Source: Anisakis pegreffii (lineage: Eukaryota; Nematoda; Chromadorea; Rhabditida; Anisakidae). Taken from it: 64,000 nt of DNA. Every line of letters starts with the position of its first letter. The stretch's first letter is position 1. A model generated the notes under the pieces. The model was not told the origin of the DNA. It made no database searches and saw only the letters and a program-made list of their open reading frames with translations. The translations under genes and the position numbers were made by a program. This document shows, piece by piece, positions 14,821 to 27,784 of this stretch. Location of the stretch: the NCBI GenBank assembly GCA_035041965.1, contig JAPYMA010000593.1:62001-126000 (forward strand). The letters run 5' to 3'.

Positions 14821-17253
14821 GAATCACACACAATAAACTAACAACATGCAAATTTCTCTGTTGAAACGAGCTGAGTTAGTTGTAGGAGGCGATTGTTTAA
14901 AGGGAAGTTTTTACTACGATGTTATGTTATCACCGATGCCTGACTTTCGTAACATTACTATTGCATATCACAAATTGAGGAATTATATTTCTTCGTTTCA
15001 AGAACGTTACTTCAACAGTTCTAATTTTAAAAAGTGGTTTCAATGAGTTTGAACAGCAGAACTCAATGTGGAGTAGTAATATATTTGACACGAGTTTGAT
15101 TCAAACGACGAGGGATGTGCCTCAATCATAATTCTATAGTCAATACAAATGACCGACCAAAGTCGGTAAATTCTTCGTAAATCCAATTGAACAAGCAGAA
15201 AATTGCTCACAAATCGCCGACCATATCACCTCTTGCTTGAAAGGAGAATTTCATGCGTCAACAAACTAACGAACAGTCATTCAGACGTAATCGATTTGAC
15301 CTCAAAATCAGTCTGAATGGGATGCTGTGAATGATCACTTAAATTTCGAATTGCTAAATTGAATAATATTCCAATTCAAAATTCAACAATCACAATTGAT
15401 AGATCAATGAGCAATAAAAGATCGGTCAAGGCTGCTATTTAACCCAACTGAAAAATTCGAATAATTCTCACTGATGAATTCAAATTTTCCCACATCAATA
15501 AGTATTTAGCTCACACTACAATGAATCAACGAAATTCTTTTTGATAAAATCCGTTGAAGATCGGATAAAAAAAAACATTGTGACAATGTATGGAATGTGA
15601 ACAATATTCTTGCAATAAAATAATGCCACAACTCCGGTGTTGAACTGTGATTTGCACAGCAAACTAATATAGTTCGCGTTGGCATAGCACTTCAAATTAG
15701 AAAAACATAACGCTGCGATAAGAAGCTGGAAGTTTAATGGTGAACGAAGATGGAAACGTCAATTTCGCACTGAACATCGTTCTTCACTAACGAACAGAAT
15801 CAACAACTCCAGTTTTCAACGGCAATTCGCGATTGCTGGAAACTTTGCTTTATGAACAGGTCACCCACAGAAACGAAAAGAAAGCTTAGAAAAGCACACA
15901 AAACACCTTTCAGCATCATATTCTTGGAAAATGACGAACCTTATTCAATGATTAATTAGCGATTACATTTTTAGTTCAAAATCTAATCATTTGAGGATTC
16001 ATAGTGATAACCATTAGAAATTATTATGAAATCAATCTCTCTTCGAAAATTCCGAATAACTTTGTTAGTCGCTGTTTTGAACCATTTGAGAGTAAAACTA
16101 CAAACGGTCACACTATAACTCGTACGGCACCTGGATAAAATCGAATATTTCAAACTGAAAATTGCGAAATTTCGAAATTTGAAAGATATTGAGGCAGGCA
16201 ACGCGAACAAAATTGGGATAAACTGAACGAAGACGAATTCGTGAACGATGGCAAAAACCCATAAACGTGAACAAATATTAGTTTTATGATTATTTCACAG
16301 GCATCTGATTAGCCAAATTTCGCTCGTTCATTTCATTTTCATTTCCGCGATGATGCATTGAAGCATTCAAAAAAGGTTCTTTAATGACAAAACAATCGAG
16401 AAGAAGCGATATATTATGGCTGTAAATCAATATACACCATTCTGCATTCCATGCATTTGCAGATATGCAAAAATTTTTTCTATTTGATTTTTCCTGAATT
16501 CTTTGGGATTCATTATTCCAAATCTACACTGCTGAATACAACGTTGGCAGAAAGGACATGAATTTGAAGTTCTCATCGATATGTTACGCTTGTCAGTATT
16601 TCATTCAAACTAATAGTAAGTCGGATGAGAATATCAATCGATGAAATTATTTCCAGCCGTAATTCCCTGGGGAAAATGGATGTCATTTGCGCGCGCCAAT
16701 AACGACGAACAGTGATGTTAATGGTTATGAGATCGTGGAAGTAACATGCATAAGTTTCACTTTACGCAGACGAGGAATGATTCACGTAGCAATGACACGT
16801 AAGTATGCTGAAGAGTCAACCATGACGAGTTGAATGAAATGATTTGAAATCGAAACAAACGATAAGGTAATCATAACGGCGATTGTTTCTTAATAAGTGA
16901 CAACGGAGTTTCTTAGTTTTGGTTGCCGAGCACAGACCCAATTCTGATCCACAGATTAAGGAATGGTGTGGGGAATGAGAATTGATTTAGAGCGACATGT
17001 TTATAGGTGAATGAGATGACTTGTAAAGAACCCGAGGATTGCTCTCAAGGAACAATTCTACGATTGAGCAAGCGCATGAGAATTTTAATGAAGAATTGTG
17101 AAATTGAACACATTGAAAGGACACGATCTTTTAGCGAATAGAATTTCTGGTCAAGGCCATTGATTTTTTGTTGGAGCCAGGAAAAAATTGTATTTCACCC
17201 ATTAACTTGAACTTAGCATCCGCACTGGACCGTAATGAAAGTTGATATTCAGG

Positions 17254-17541
17254 TCACGAGATCGTCCCTGAATTATCCAGTAAAATGAAAATATCGCCCA
17301 TACAGCTAACAGGCGACGGATTTCCGTCTAATAAGACATTATACGGTTCGAAAATATGACTGCTGTTGGATCCGAATGATGTTGAGCATTGAACAATGAA
17401 GACATTCTGTTGGAGAAAATCACTGTCGCAGAGCAAACAATTTGATAACGATTTTATGACGAACTTATGATCAACGTAAATGCAATTTGCATCCATCAAT
17501 TCTATCATAAAATTGAACGCTTTGTGTTTGAAGCGACCTCA
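17254..17541 (-). other. Unassigned coding-like ORF
   Basis: The minus frame runs from a possible acceptor (TGTTTTGTTTGAG) to TGA at 17254. It includes MDANCIYVDHKFVIKSL, CLLCDSDFLQQNVFIV, and LDGNPSPVSCMGDIFILLD. The residue mix is protein-like with five cysteines. Not recognised, and no neighbouring exon could be linked to it. Confidence 0.25.
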
Positions 17542-20349
17542 AACAAAACACATCAACGGTAACTGACTACGAGTACTTTTACTGGAATTGTGTCGAGAGC
17601 AAACAAAAAATGAATGAAAACGCCTTCGTAACGCCACCAAATCGTCCACTAAACGCAAACAATATACGACCACTTTTGCATTTTCAAGACGATCATTTTG
17701 CAAATTTTAGGGTGAACGGACGAATGCATCTGAATTGTGAAAAAAGTTTTAGACATTTACTGACGTGAGTAAATGTATGCGCACAAACAGAAGGGTTGTG
17801 TTAAATTTCATCAAAGAAACTCACAAACAGGTAAAGAAAATAAACATTTTGTACAACGAAAAGCTTAAATAACAACCAGTCAGTTTTTGAATAAACGTTC
17901 TCAGACAGTAAACAAAACAAATGCACATCTGATGCTTGAGGCAAATAACGCCTTTGTTTGAGACAATAGAACGATTAGATAAATCTCTTATGGGTATTAT
18001 TCCGTTTAAATGAAATGACTCACTTCACCAATCACTTCGAATTTTTCAAGCGAAAAATGCTAATCATTTTTCGAAGCAATTCCATCAACAGCGAATTCTC
18101 CCAAAATCTTTTCATCAGCTTTTCAACCGATCAAAATGAAAAATTTTCACGCACAATATTTGTGACATAAAATTTCAGAAACTTAGAACAATTTTCTTCT
18201 CTTTATTAAATGAAGAATTTCATTAATTCATTTCTCAATTCGATGAACGACTGAAAGAGCAAACCAGGAAATTTTCATGAAGAAAAAATACGGCAAATAA
18301 TATTGTCGGCTGTATGGGAAGAGACGAAAATTCAATAGAGAAGAACAACGTCAATGCCAAATTTATTTCAAAATTTCCATTAGTGTGGAAGGAGCATGAC
18401 ATGTGTAAGAATTATTCGCTACAGATGTTCACTGTACAGAGTCGAACTCGAATACATTAATCTTCATTATGTTTGATTATAGCATATACGATTCATGCTA
18501 ATCGTAAGAAATTACATAAAATGAATTTTGTCGGTCGCCAAGAGATTCATAAAAAAAATCCAGTAAACGTGAGATGGAGTTATCTAATTTCGTAACCAAA
18601 AGAAAATGATAAGCAAAAAATGCTTTATTGATCAAACGATGAAGGCATTTGACGGTATAACAGAATAAGCTATGAGATAGAGAGTGGTGCATTTCACCGC
18701 AAATGCCTTTGCAAGTGTTTCCTCGAAAAGCGTTCGTGGTTTTGCTAACGATTTGTGTCGGCTAGTTTTAGTTAGATGAAACATCTTGAAAGAAATGAAA
18801 ACATTACAGATGGACTCTTATTGGCTAGTCCGATTAACCAGTTTGCGTAAATGAACGAAAAGAGTCGCGCGTTTCAACGAAACATTCAAGCGAAAACATT
18901 CCAATACACATAAAGATATGAATTCAGAAAGTCATTTTTGAAATGATTTCCACTTAAAATTGATTCGTGAAAATAAAATGAAACCAGTAAATACAACGTA
19001 CACTAACAACATGCATAGTTTAATAAATAAAATAAATCGGATTATCTCAAAACAGAACACCATCATAACACTGTGAGCCCTCAAAATGATGATCACTCAT
19101 ATAATTTCACTGAGTATTCCACTGCACCGACATCATTCTATCGTTCAATATACCTCAAACGATCAATTTATCGTGGACACACAGATGAGATGCATGCAGT
19201 ACGAATGGTCACCTGTGTACTGTTGTATTCACCTGAACATATTCAACAATCAAACGTAGCGTGTCTGAGAAAATGAGACGGAGATGTGACGCTGAAAAGA
19301 ACGAAGATATTTGTGAATCGGTTGGAGAACCGTACGGTAGGGATTGCAAGGTAGAAGTATATAATGGTGAAGAGAGGAGGGATACTCATAGTGAGGGATA
19401 TAGATGGAAGAAATTCAAAGCAGGGACGAATAGAGATATGGGATGAATGATTACTGACGATATATTGGATAAATAAGGAACAGGTAGGTCATTGGTCAAG
19501 CACGTCAATCCTTTTGCCATTGCTGTATTCATCTTAATATGTATCCGCACATTACTTGCTAGTTATATGCATCGCGTTGTCTTTAAACATCCGATTGAAA
19601 GGGATATTTGTTTGGTGACGTTTTTGCGGAGTATTGCATTCGCATGAAGAACGGAACGAATTTTTTGCAGCCATTTAAAGATGGTGTATTCCACAGTGAG
19701 ATGTGTTTGATAAAAATATAAACGCAAACAAAATACAATTGATGTCGAATGGAATAATTTGAGTGGGGTTGAATAATAGAGCAAGTCCTCAGTGCTTATC
19801 AATCAATGTAGGTGATAGACTCACGTATCGGTTACAAGGAGTGAAAGTGATTGCTACCGTAGCGCTGCATTATCTCAGCTTTCGGATACGCATGTAATTC
19901 ACACTTCAGTTCATCGCAAAACACAAGCTGAGCCAACAAGTGAACAGCTACACAGCTAAACTCATTGACAGAAGAAAAATTTAAGAACAACATACTGAAT
20001 AAATCTTAAAATTGTGTCGAAGAGAACGCCACTCATTGAATTATGTTGAACCATAATATGAGAAGATAATTTGAAAAGTAAACCATCGAAAATAGTAGTG
20101 GAACAATATATAATATGATTTGCGTTAGCGATGTAATGAAAAGAGGGGATCTCTGGTTTAACGGTACTGGTTATACTATCATAGAACGGCTCGTACTCTC
20201 ACAAATGAAACTTTTTTGAAAGTACATCTGGCAGTGCGTATTAGATTGTGAGCAGAGTATTCTTTCACTCACTCAGCGTTGCATCTTACTCAAAGCTGCT
20301 TATTCTTGCAACGAAAGAGGCAACGGGAACATGCATTTAATTTGACTTG

Positions 20350-20374
20350 ATTCTTGAGGTAAAACCTCAAGAAT
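20350..20374. repeat. Perfect short hairpin
   Basis: ATTCTTGAGGT and ACCTCAAGAAT form a perfect 11-bp stem around an AAA loop. No gene nearby. Confidence 0.7.
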
Positions 20375-21196
20375 AGATTAGCTTCGGACAGACTAATTCA
20401 ACTTCCTCTTTGCGTCTGATTGTTATTCAACGTCAGTTGCTAACGATGGCAATCAAAAGGCTTTTAAAACGATTATCGCATGTACGTTGATCATGAACAT
20501 TGATCATATGAGCCATTAGCTAAATGGAAAAGCAGTTGTACTGAAAATAACAAAATGTCACAGTTCAATTGTTGGTCTTTCATTTGTTATTGTTTCTATT
20601 CAGAGCAACTTTTCGTGATGTTATATGATAGAATAATGTAAGGGGAACGTGTGAAAATTTAAAAAAAAAAGCTGAAATCTTTGACGGTTACGATGCCAGA
20701 TATGATACTTGAGCATATACGATAAGGTGTTCTCTGAAATATGCAACAATAGCACAACACATAAACCGTATGTGCAATTGATGAAGGATAGGCAATTCAA
20801 TGTTTGAAACATCACAATGTTTCCAAACATTGTTCAATGCGGTTTCTGTGAGCGAATTTCGCACTAATCGCGAATTGTTAAACGTTCGTCATTATTCAAA
20901 GTAGACCATGAAACAGTATCAACTAGATGTCCATCGAACACCATCTCAACGTTCAGTATTCAATCAACACGATGCTAATTAAAAATTGTCTGCAACATTT
21001 ACAGCTCCAAAATGTCACTTGCTTCGCTGCAGTACAATCGATTAATTCCACTAGTGTCAATTTTCATAATTCCTTTTTGACGGATTTCCTTTGTATAAAC
21101 CAATGTTTCTTTAACTCTTCGCATCGGCATCTCATCGTCGTTTGATTAGTCCACGGATATGTTAGTGTATGAAACGTTTCTTATTTACACTGATTC

Positions 21197-21493
21197 ATGA
21201 TATCAAACTGCTTAAATGTCCTAAGCAATTTTTTTGATAAGAATTTAGGGTTGTTGTCAAGTTTTTGCTATTTACGAGTATTCCTTCTCCTACTAGTCAT
21301 TATTATACGTTTTATATGCCGTATTACTGTTGGTTGGGCAAATTTCATCGTTGTCAAGTTTTTCGAGACGTTCGCCTCGTCAAATTCACTACGTAATCAT
21401 GGTCATGGGGATCGCGTTCCACACAGTTTAGGGAACGTTATTTTGAGCGATTATAACGGTACGATTAAAGATAGTGAAAGTGATGTTCATTAA
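21197..21493 (+). other. Unassigned ORF with one hydrophobic segment
   Basis: A 98-codon frame contains YLRVFLLLLVIIIRFICRI, a possible membrane helix, then a polar C-terminus (SLRNHGHGDRVPHSLGNVIL). Not recognised, and no flanking exons were linked. Confidence 0.2.
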
Positions 21494-23878
21494 ATGAAAG
21501 TTTATCTTTCAATTTGAACAAATCATTCGTTTCGCAAATGTGTATTGGTGATGATAGAATCCATTCGATGATCATTTCTCGTAAACATTCATTAATGGCG
21601 ATTTGACGTCGTTATCATTGATTAATGTTACGACATTGTTTTCATTCATTAAATGTTCATTAAGCCGAAATTGTTATTAACTTGATGTTGTTCGGTCGAG
21701 AAAAATACTTCACAAAGACGAAAGACTGCACGCGCGAATCATCCGTTCGTCGTCTGAAATTATTGTTCCCAACCATCGTTCCCACACGTTTTTGTTGCTT
21801 CACTGTTTTCCTATGTACGACACCAGAGTATTTGTTTGCCGAATGGAGAATTTAGGAAGACGGTTGGTTGTATTCTTGATTGCGAAATATTCGAAAAATG
21901 AGCATATTATGTGGCTTAGGCTTATGGGTGCGTAATGAATGAGTCATCATGAATGTTTTAGGAAACATGTTTTGAATCATAACAAAAATTATGTCTGATG
22001 AGTAGAGTGGGAATGCAAGAAAGCAGGGAAAGGTTAAAGCGATATAGTGAGTAATCGAAGTGTTGAACGGCTGAAAGTTTTTGAAGGGATGAGTAAATTG
22101 TGATTCGAATGGAATTAAGAGAGGTTCTTGGTGGTATTATTAATTCAGAGAAAAGGAGTGCTTTTGTATACTGAATGAACAGATGCATTTCGAAGGCTCC
22201 GAAGAACGATTACCGAATAATGCAAAATCGTTTGGAATCTAATTTGAACGCAGAAACTTCGAATCTCATCACGCTTCTTCTTTCAGTGGTTCGAAACGTG
22301 TGCGATAACATTTGAAAGTTGAATTGATTTTTAAAATTGCAAGAATTCGGTTCGCATTGTTGCTGAATTGGAATCGATGCATCAAAACGATGAAATACAA
22401 AACAGTTTGAAACGTCAATAACGCGAGCGTTAATCATTTGATGGATCGAGAATTGGATTCGTTTCGTTTTCATTCGTTTTTTGGGGGCGATAAATTGGTC
22501 GCATCGATGGGTGCAGAGTGAGAATTCGATTTCATTTTAATGAGAATCACCAAACAATAAACAATTTTTTAAAAAATTCAATCTGAATAAACGCAAGCCT
22601 TCCTTCAGCTGGAAAAGGGTGTACATATAACAAATTCTCTAATCTAACTTGATGAATAAAATCGCTAAACTCAAATTGTGAACGATTTTTTCTTGGCTAT
22701 GAAAAAGTGCTTGAATGCGCGTCACTTTCATCGAAAACACCACAGTTGAACTGAACGCTTTCATTCCACAATGAATTGCAAAAAAAAAGCAAATGTGAAA
22801 AATCTTCACTGCTCATTCAGAGTATGTGTCACTTTTCCAGTTGGTCACGTCATGTCCGGTTTGATCTCAGCAATCGAATCGGATAAAAAACGAATCAATT
22901 GGTCTCGCTAAACTCGAAAATTATATTGGACAGTGTCAATGAGAATTGACAAGGATTAGAAGTGAATGAACGAACGCATCAAACTTAAATGATCGAAGAA
23001 GTTGATGGCGCGGTGTTGTTGTTGTTGAGTTGAGAGTATTTTGAAGGTATGTACACTTCAACGATTCATTTCATTGTTTGGCTTTATGTGCAAATAAAAC
23101 AACATTCATCGTCCATTCACTCGTCCCTCTTTCAAAATATTTACTTCATAAACTACTTATCGATGCACCACCCAATTAAACACATTCCAATAACATGCGA
23201 TTGGAAGTGATTCTGTTTGAAAATTAGGTAGCTAACGATGAATGATGGGCATTTGAAAAATCCATTTACAAATATACAATAGCGTATCGAGGATTTGAAA
23301 GAACTAGTCCAATAAATGAATCTGAAAATTTTTAAGTTGTGATATTCAATAAATGTGGAAAGAAAACATTGTTAAAATTTCATCACGTGCAACAGAAAGA
23401 CGTTGCTGTTATAGAGGAAGACGTTGATTCATGTCTTATTCATCAAACTAATCTCCAATAATTCATTAAAAACCAATTCCAATCATCCCAAAACGCTTGA
23501 AAAGTGCAAGCAAAAAATCGAAAAAAAAAAACGATCTTCATATATTAATTCCAAGAGAAACGAGAATATCATACAACGAAATGAATAATATTTTGCAAAT
23601 GAAAGACTAGACAGAACTCGAAATTAGTTGATACAGTTTTTTAGCCGTTTATGATGAAGAAACATTCGACGAGGTTCAAAGAATCGCGGTGAGGTTGATT
23701 CAGATTGAACAGCATCAGAGTAACTCATAAATGGAATTCAGTAGAACATGTGATCAAAAAATGAAGATATCGCAATCTTCATCCGATTAAACGTCCTATC
23801 GAAATGAGAACTTAGATGAATTCATAAAAATGGTAAAAACGAAAGCATTCAAACACGGCTCTAACTTTACCTCTCAGA

Positions 23879-24124
23879 ATGAAAGATCTTGTTGAAAGTG
23901 AACAACTGGCTGTAACAATGGCCACGATTCAATGCCGTCACCGCAGGTCACTCACTAATCTTGTCAACATAACAAAGTGGATCGGTGAACCGATAACGGC
24001 GTTACCAGGGACGACCCAGCTACCTCCAATAAAGAAAATCATATCGCCTGGTTCTAGGATTCATATTTGGATGTGCACAGCCTTCGTCGAAGTGAAGAGG
24101 TTTACAGTTTGTGCAGGCTTGTGA
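23879..24124. other. Coding-like GC-richer island, frame unclear
   Basis: A 246-bp stretch stands out from the AT-rich surroundings and is open on the plus strand for 81 codons. On the minus strand two frames also look protein-like. One reads ACTNCKPLHFDEGCAHPN before a possible donor (GAG|GTAGCT). The other reads GDMIFFIGGSWVVPGNAVIG after a possible TAG acceptor and ends at a GTGAGT donor. It is probably an isolated exon or a pseudogene fragment. I cannot choose the frame or family. Confidence 0.35.
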
Positions 24125-26024
24125 TTGTTTGCGTTTTTGAATGTAAGTGAACACTGAAACGCTCATTCATGGCTGCTGTAGACATGATCGTTGATTCCTT
24201 GAGAATCATCCTTTTGATCGCTCGCGCATTTTTTTTCACTTGCTGCCACTGTAGTTGGGTATTAGAACTGGCTTTTAGCATGTAATTACAAGGCTCGATA
24301 GTGGAGGAATGGCAAAAGTTAAGAAAGCAAACATGAAAAGAAAAATAAGATGAGTAAAAAATGCAACAGGCGCAGTAAGAGCAAATGAAGAAGGTTAGCA
24401 GATATTTTATGTGTAAATATGGTGAATGTTGTTATCAATAATCGATCTGATGAATGATGTACTGTGAAGGGAAATATTAATCACGCATTCTGAATCAATC
24501 GAATTCGAAAAGCTCGTTGCACTGCCTTCGAACCGTTATAATACCAGCCTTGTTCTCCGTAAGTCTTTTTAACTTATACTTAAAAATGAACATCCTTGAT
24601 TGCATCTCTAACACTCCTATGAATCCAACAAACTTATGAAACGATGTTAAGAAAAAATAACAAATTTAAGACATTCTCAATAACTGTTCGAATGCCTTGC
24701 GGGATTACATCAAGGAATGGAGATTGTCAAATCGTTCAACGACATGCAAACAACCGAAAACGCGAAAAGACTGCAATCACTCAAAAGACGAATTTAATTT
24801 GCAATTCACTACCGTTATAAGCATAAAAATCTAATCGAATCAACACCAAATATCATTTTATTCCGACAGCGATTGGCACATACTTGTTATTCAATTATTA
24901 ATCAACATCAAATAACGTATTCAAATTAACAAGAGCAGTGCCAAAGACAATATCGTTCGAAGCGCTATTTTCATTCACAATAAATATCTTACAAACTATT
25001 CTCGATGGTCACTACGCTGATATCTTTAAAAATTGTATGCGAATAGATATATTGTTGTATTTGTTCAACGTGCATTACATTTACTTAATATGGATTGTAT
25101 CACATTTATTCAATAAACAAACGAATGCATTCCATCCAAATAAGTACCTATCAATAATAGTGGCAGCCTGCAATTTGTTGAAGAGGATGCAAAATAAGAT
25201 GGCAAAAACACTTATGCAAAATTGCGGGCCAAACATAGATGAGGAGAGCATTCAACTGTGATAATACAGATAGCTGGAGTGAGGCTTATATCTTGAAGAG
25301 TTTTATGTAACATAACGTGCAGTAATCAGCTGACATGAGTAAATAAATAAATTAATAGCCTTTCGAATATCAACAAATGAAGATATTCAAAGAATTTTGC
25401 ATTCAAAGCAAATATTGTCGGTAATTACGGCATATCACAGGTGATCAATTGCTTTCGATCAATTACAAACCAAAAAAACCACTGATGGTATGTGATTGTG
25501 AGAATATTCGAACGTGATCAGTGATCACTTTGTTCGAGCGAAATAATCGCATTTCTCTTTAATTCAATTCAATACAAAAGAATGATACACTAAAAGATTC
25601 GATTGAATTATTTCATAACTGACAATGAGCACTGATAATTCCGATTATGAAATAAATCTATTGCAAGACAATTTTTTGATGGAAAGTCGTTGCACGGAAA
25701 TATTTAAATGAGCACTTCTGATGTGAGAATTGAACTGGGCTATTTGCGGATGCGAAAACAGCACGTAATATGGACTGTTTTCAGAGATGTGTTTTCCTTT
25801 AGGAATGCAATCAAAGTGTGTGGGAAAACGTCGTTTCCGGTGAGTAATTGTTTGTTGCACCCGAAAGTTGAAGTATTAGTTCGCCTTTCGGATTTGTTTA
25901 TTCAGGACGTAAACAAATAGCAGATCAATTCTATATGCGAATCTCATTAAAATTTCATGCAATTCTACAGTATATCCAACGAAAAAATATTGTCGTCAAA
26001 AGAAATCATTAAAAAGGCCTTGCT
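24125..26024. other. Gene-free stretch
   Basis: A 107-codon plus frame (24938-25261, non-ATG start) and two overlapping frames near 25645-25920 are open, but they are AT-rich without recognisable motifs. No repeats noted. Confidence 0.5.
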
Positions 26025-27029
26025 TCAATTGCCCTTATGATTCAATCCATTGAAGTACGATGAATGGTTAGTTCCATGAAATGGACCGCTGAATTCAATG
26101 CAACCGAACGAATCATGAACCATAGCCGAGTTGGCAAAGTTAAATAAGGCATTCATCATCAAATTCAATGCACACTCAACGTACTTCAAATATTTGTGTG
26201 AAACGAACATGCCTGCGGCATCAGTATACATATTCTTCGAAACTGCCTTGCAGCTGTTCACAACTTCCAGAAAGTAATTGAAATACGCACATTTGCCAGT
26301 TTAATAGGTTTTTTTTAACCTATAAAACACGGACATATGACCGACTGTATGCATATTCAGTATTGAAATATTGATCCTATTAATGAAGTCCTGCAATTTT
26401 CGAACGTATTTTTTTCTCTTCCCTTTCCCTAACCGTTCTCTGCTTCATTGACCATAAACTTCAGAAAGTTTGAGTAACTATTTTTTTGTTCGATAGAATA
26501 TTCTTGCCATCAACTGTCGACAAAATGTGGCGTGATATATTTCTTAAATCCACTGTTGAGTTCGTTTAGAACAAACATTCGAAGTTTGTTGAATTTGATG
26601 AATGGCTTCTTCGAGCGAAGAAGCTAGTCTCTGATGAAGATGCCTATGGAATGACTCAAATTTTCGAGTGTGATTAATGAACAATGAACTTGTTCACCTT
26701 CAGCTTTGCTTATTGACTACACATCAAGAATTCATTGAAAGCACTTCCAAAAAAAAACTCTCGTGACATGAATTCTTAAGAAATATGCAAAATGGTCGTA
26801 TGGCTGAGCTGACTGAAGTACATTTATCAACAATTCATAATCTTTGTTATGAACTTTGAATGTCACTTGAATGGGTCGATGTAAAACAATGCTGTTCGGT
26901 CGTGCAATGTGTTCAAATGATTTCGTTCTGTGATCGGCAATAAAACTTTTTTCTTCGTTCATTCTCGATTGAATACGATAGCAGTGATGTGACACATACA
27001 ACAAATATTGCAAAATGAACATTCTTCAT
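26025..27029 (-). CDS. Candidate secreted-protein gene, family not recognised (exons provisional)
   Basis: Three coding-like pieces lie in order on the minus strand. (1) From an ATG at 27029, a signal-peptide-like start (MKNVHFAIFVVCVTSLLSYS) is followed by a charged stretch; this frame stops at 26913. (2) At about 26570-26637, after an ATCAG acceptor, comes LASSLEEAIHQIQQTSNVC. (3) At about 26025-26295 a frame reads FLEVVNSCKAVSKNMYTDAA, then YVECALNLMMNAL, then a SFGCIEFSGPFHG tail and TGA. Cysteines recur through pieces 2 and 3, as in an extracellular protein. The splice junctions could not be closed confidently, and another frame is open at 26732-27022, so a degraded gene is possible. No function is proposed. 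Confidence 0.35.
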
Positions 27030-27504
27030 AACAATAACAACGTTGATTAGACCAAACAAACTGATCTGGCCAATCGTTCCATGAAAGAGGGCATTATTTT
27101 TAGTTGCACTAATGACTTTGCCGAACCAATAAACCACAGTCTCTCCAGCTCGTAACTCAAACGATTAAGTTTTTTTTAACAATATGTCTATTGAACCGTA
27201 ACAATTTTACAACTTATGGTTATATGAAGTATAATCACGAAACGATTCTGCGTCACGCATGCATCTCTCTTAACAAATGAGATGTTTTGTGATGAGAACA
27301 CTTGGAAAACGAGATCTGGCAAGTCTAAAACATAGAATTTGCATAGACATAAAAATCTGATTTTATGCTTTAAAACAACATCAAGCAATGAATGTACAGA
27401 GGAAAATTAATCTCGAATGAAATCAGACAGGATTTCCGAACACGGATATGCTTGGTAATTATGGAGTGAAAATATAACCTGACCAGTGAAGAGAACTTCT
27501 CATT

Positions 27505-27553
27505 TTTCTTTAGTAGTCCAGGAACTCAGACGGTTCTTGGACTACTAAAGAAA
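27505..27553. other. 21-bp stem hairpin downstream of ZNHIT1
   Basis: Arms 27505-27525 and 27533-27553 are inverted copies with one difference, which would be a G-U pair in RNA. The loop is 7 nt (TCAGACG). It lies about 230 nt past the ZNHIT1 stop codon on that gene's downstream side. It could be a 3'-UTR or termination structure, a small-RNA precursor, or the relic of a palindromic insertion. Nothing in the sequence decides between these. Confidence 0.7.
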
Positions 27554-27784
27554 TTCACTCAAACTGTCCAGTCTTTCGTTACGAAATATCAAACGATGAA
27601 ATTTTGAAACTAAAACAAATTTGCGATTTTTCAAAGACTCCATTCGCGAACATTGTTCAATAATGACCAAATAAAATTTTAGTGAAATGTTTATATAAAT
27701 AAAAATATAGGCAATATATTATTACACGACAAGTTCATGAATAAATCATTAAAACTGATCGAATGAGCACATCGACAATGCTCG

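Larger units (their letters stand above)
13265..23878. other. Gene-free AT-rich stretch
   Basis: It holds only the unassigned ORFs at 14530, 17254 and 21197 and a small hairpin at 20350. I see no exon of a known family on either strand. It may be intergenic or a very long intron. Confidence 0.55.

Noticed and set aside
24938..25261. 107-aa plus ORF
   Set aside because: Non-ATG start, AT-driven composition, no splice support or recognised motif.
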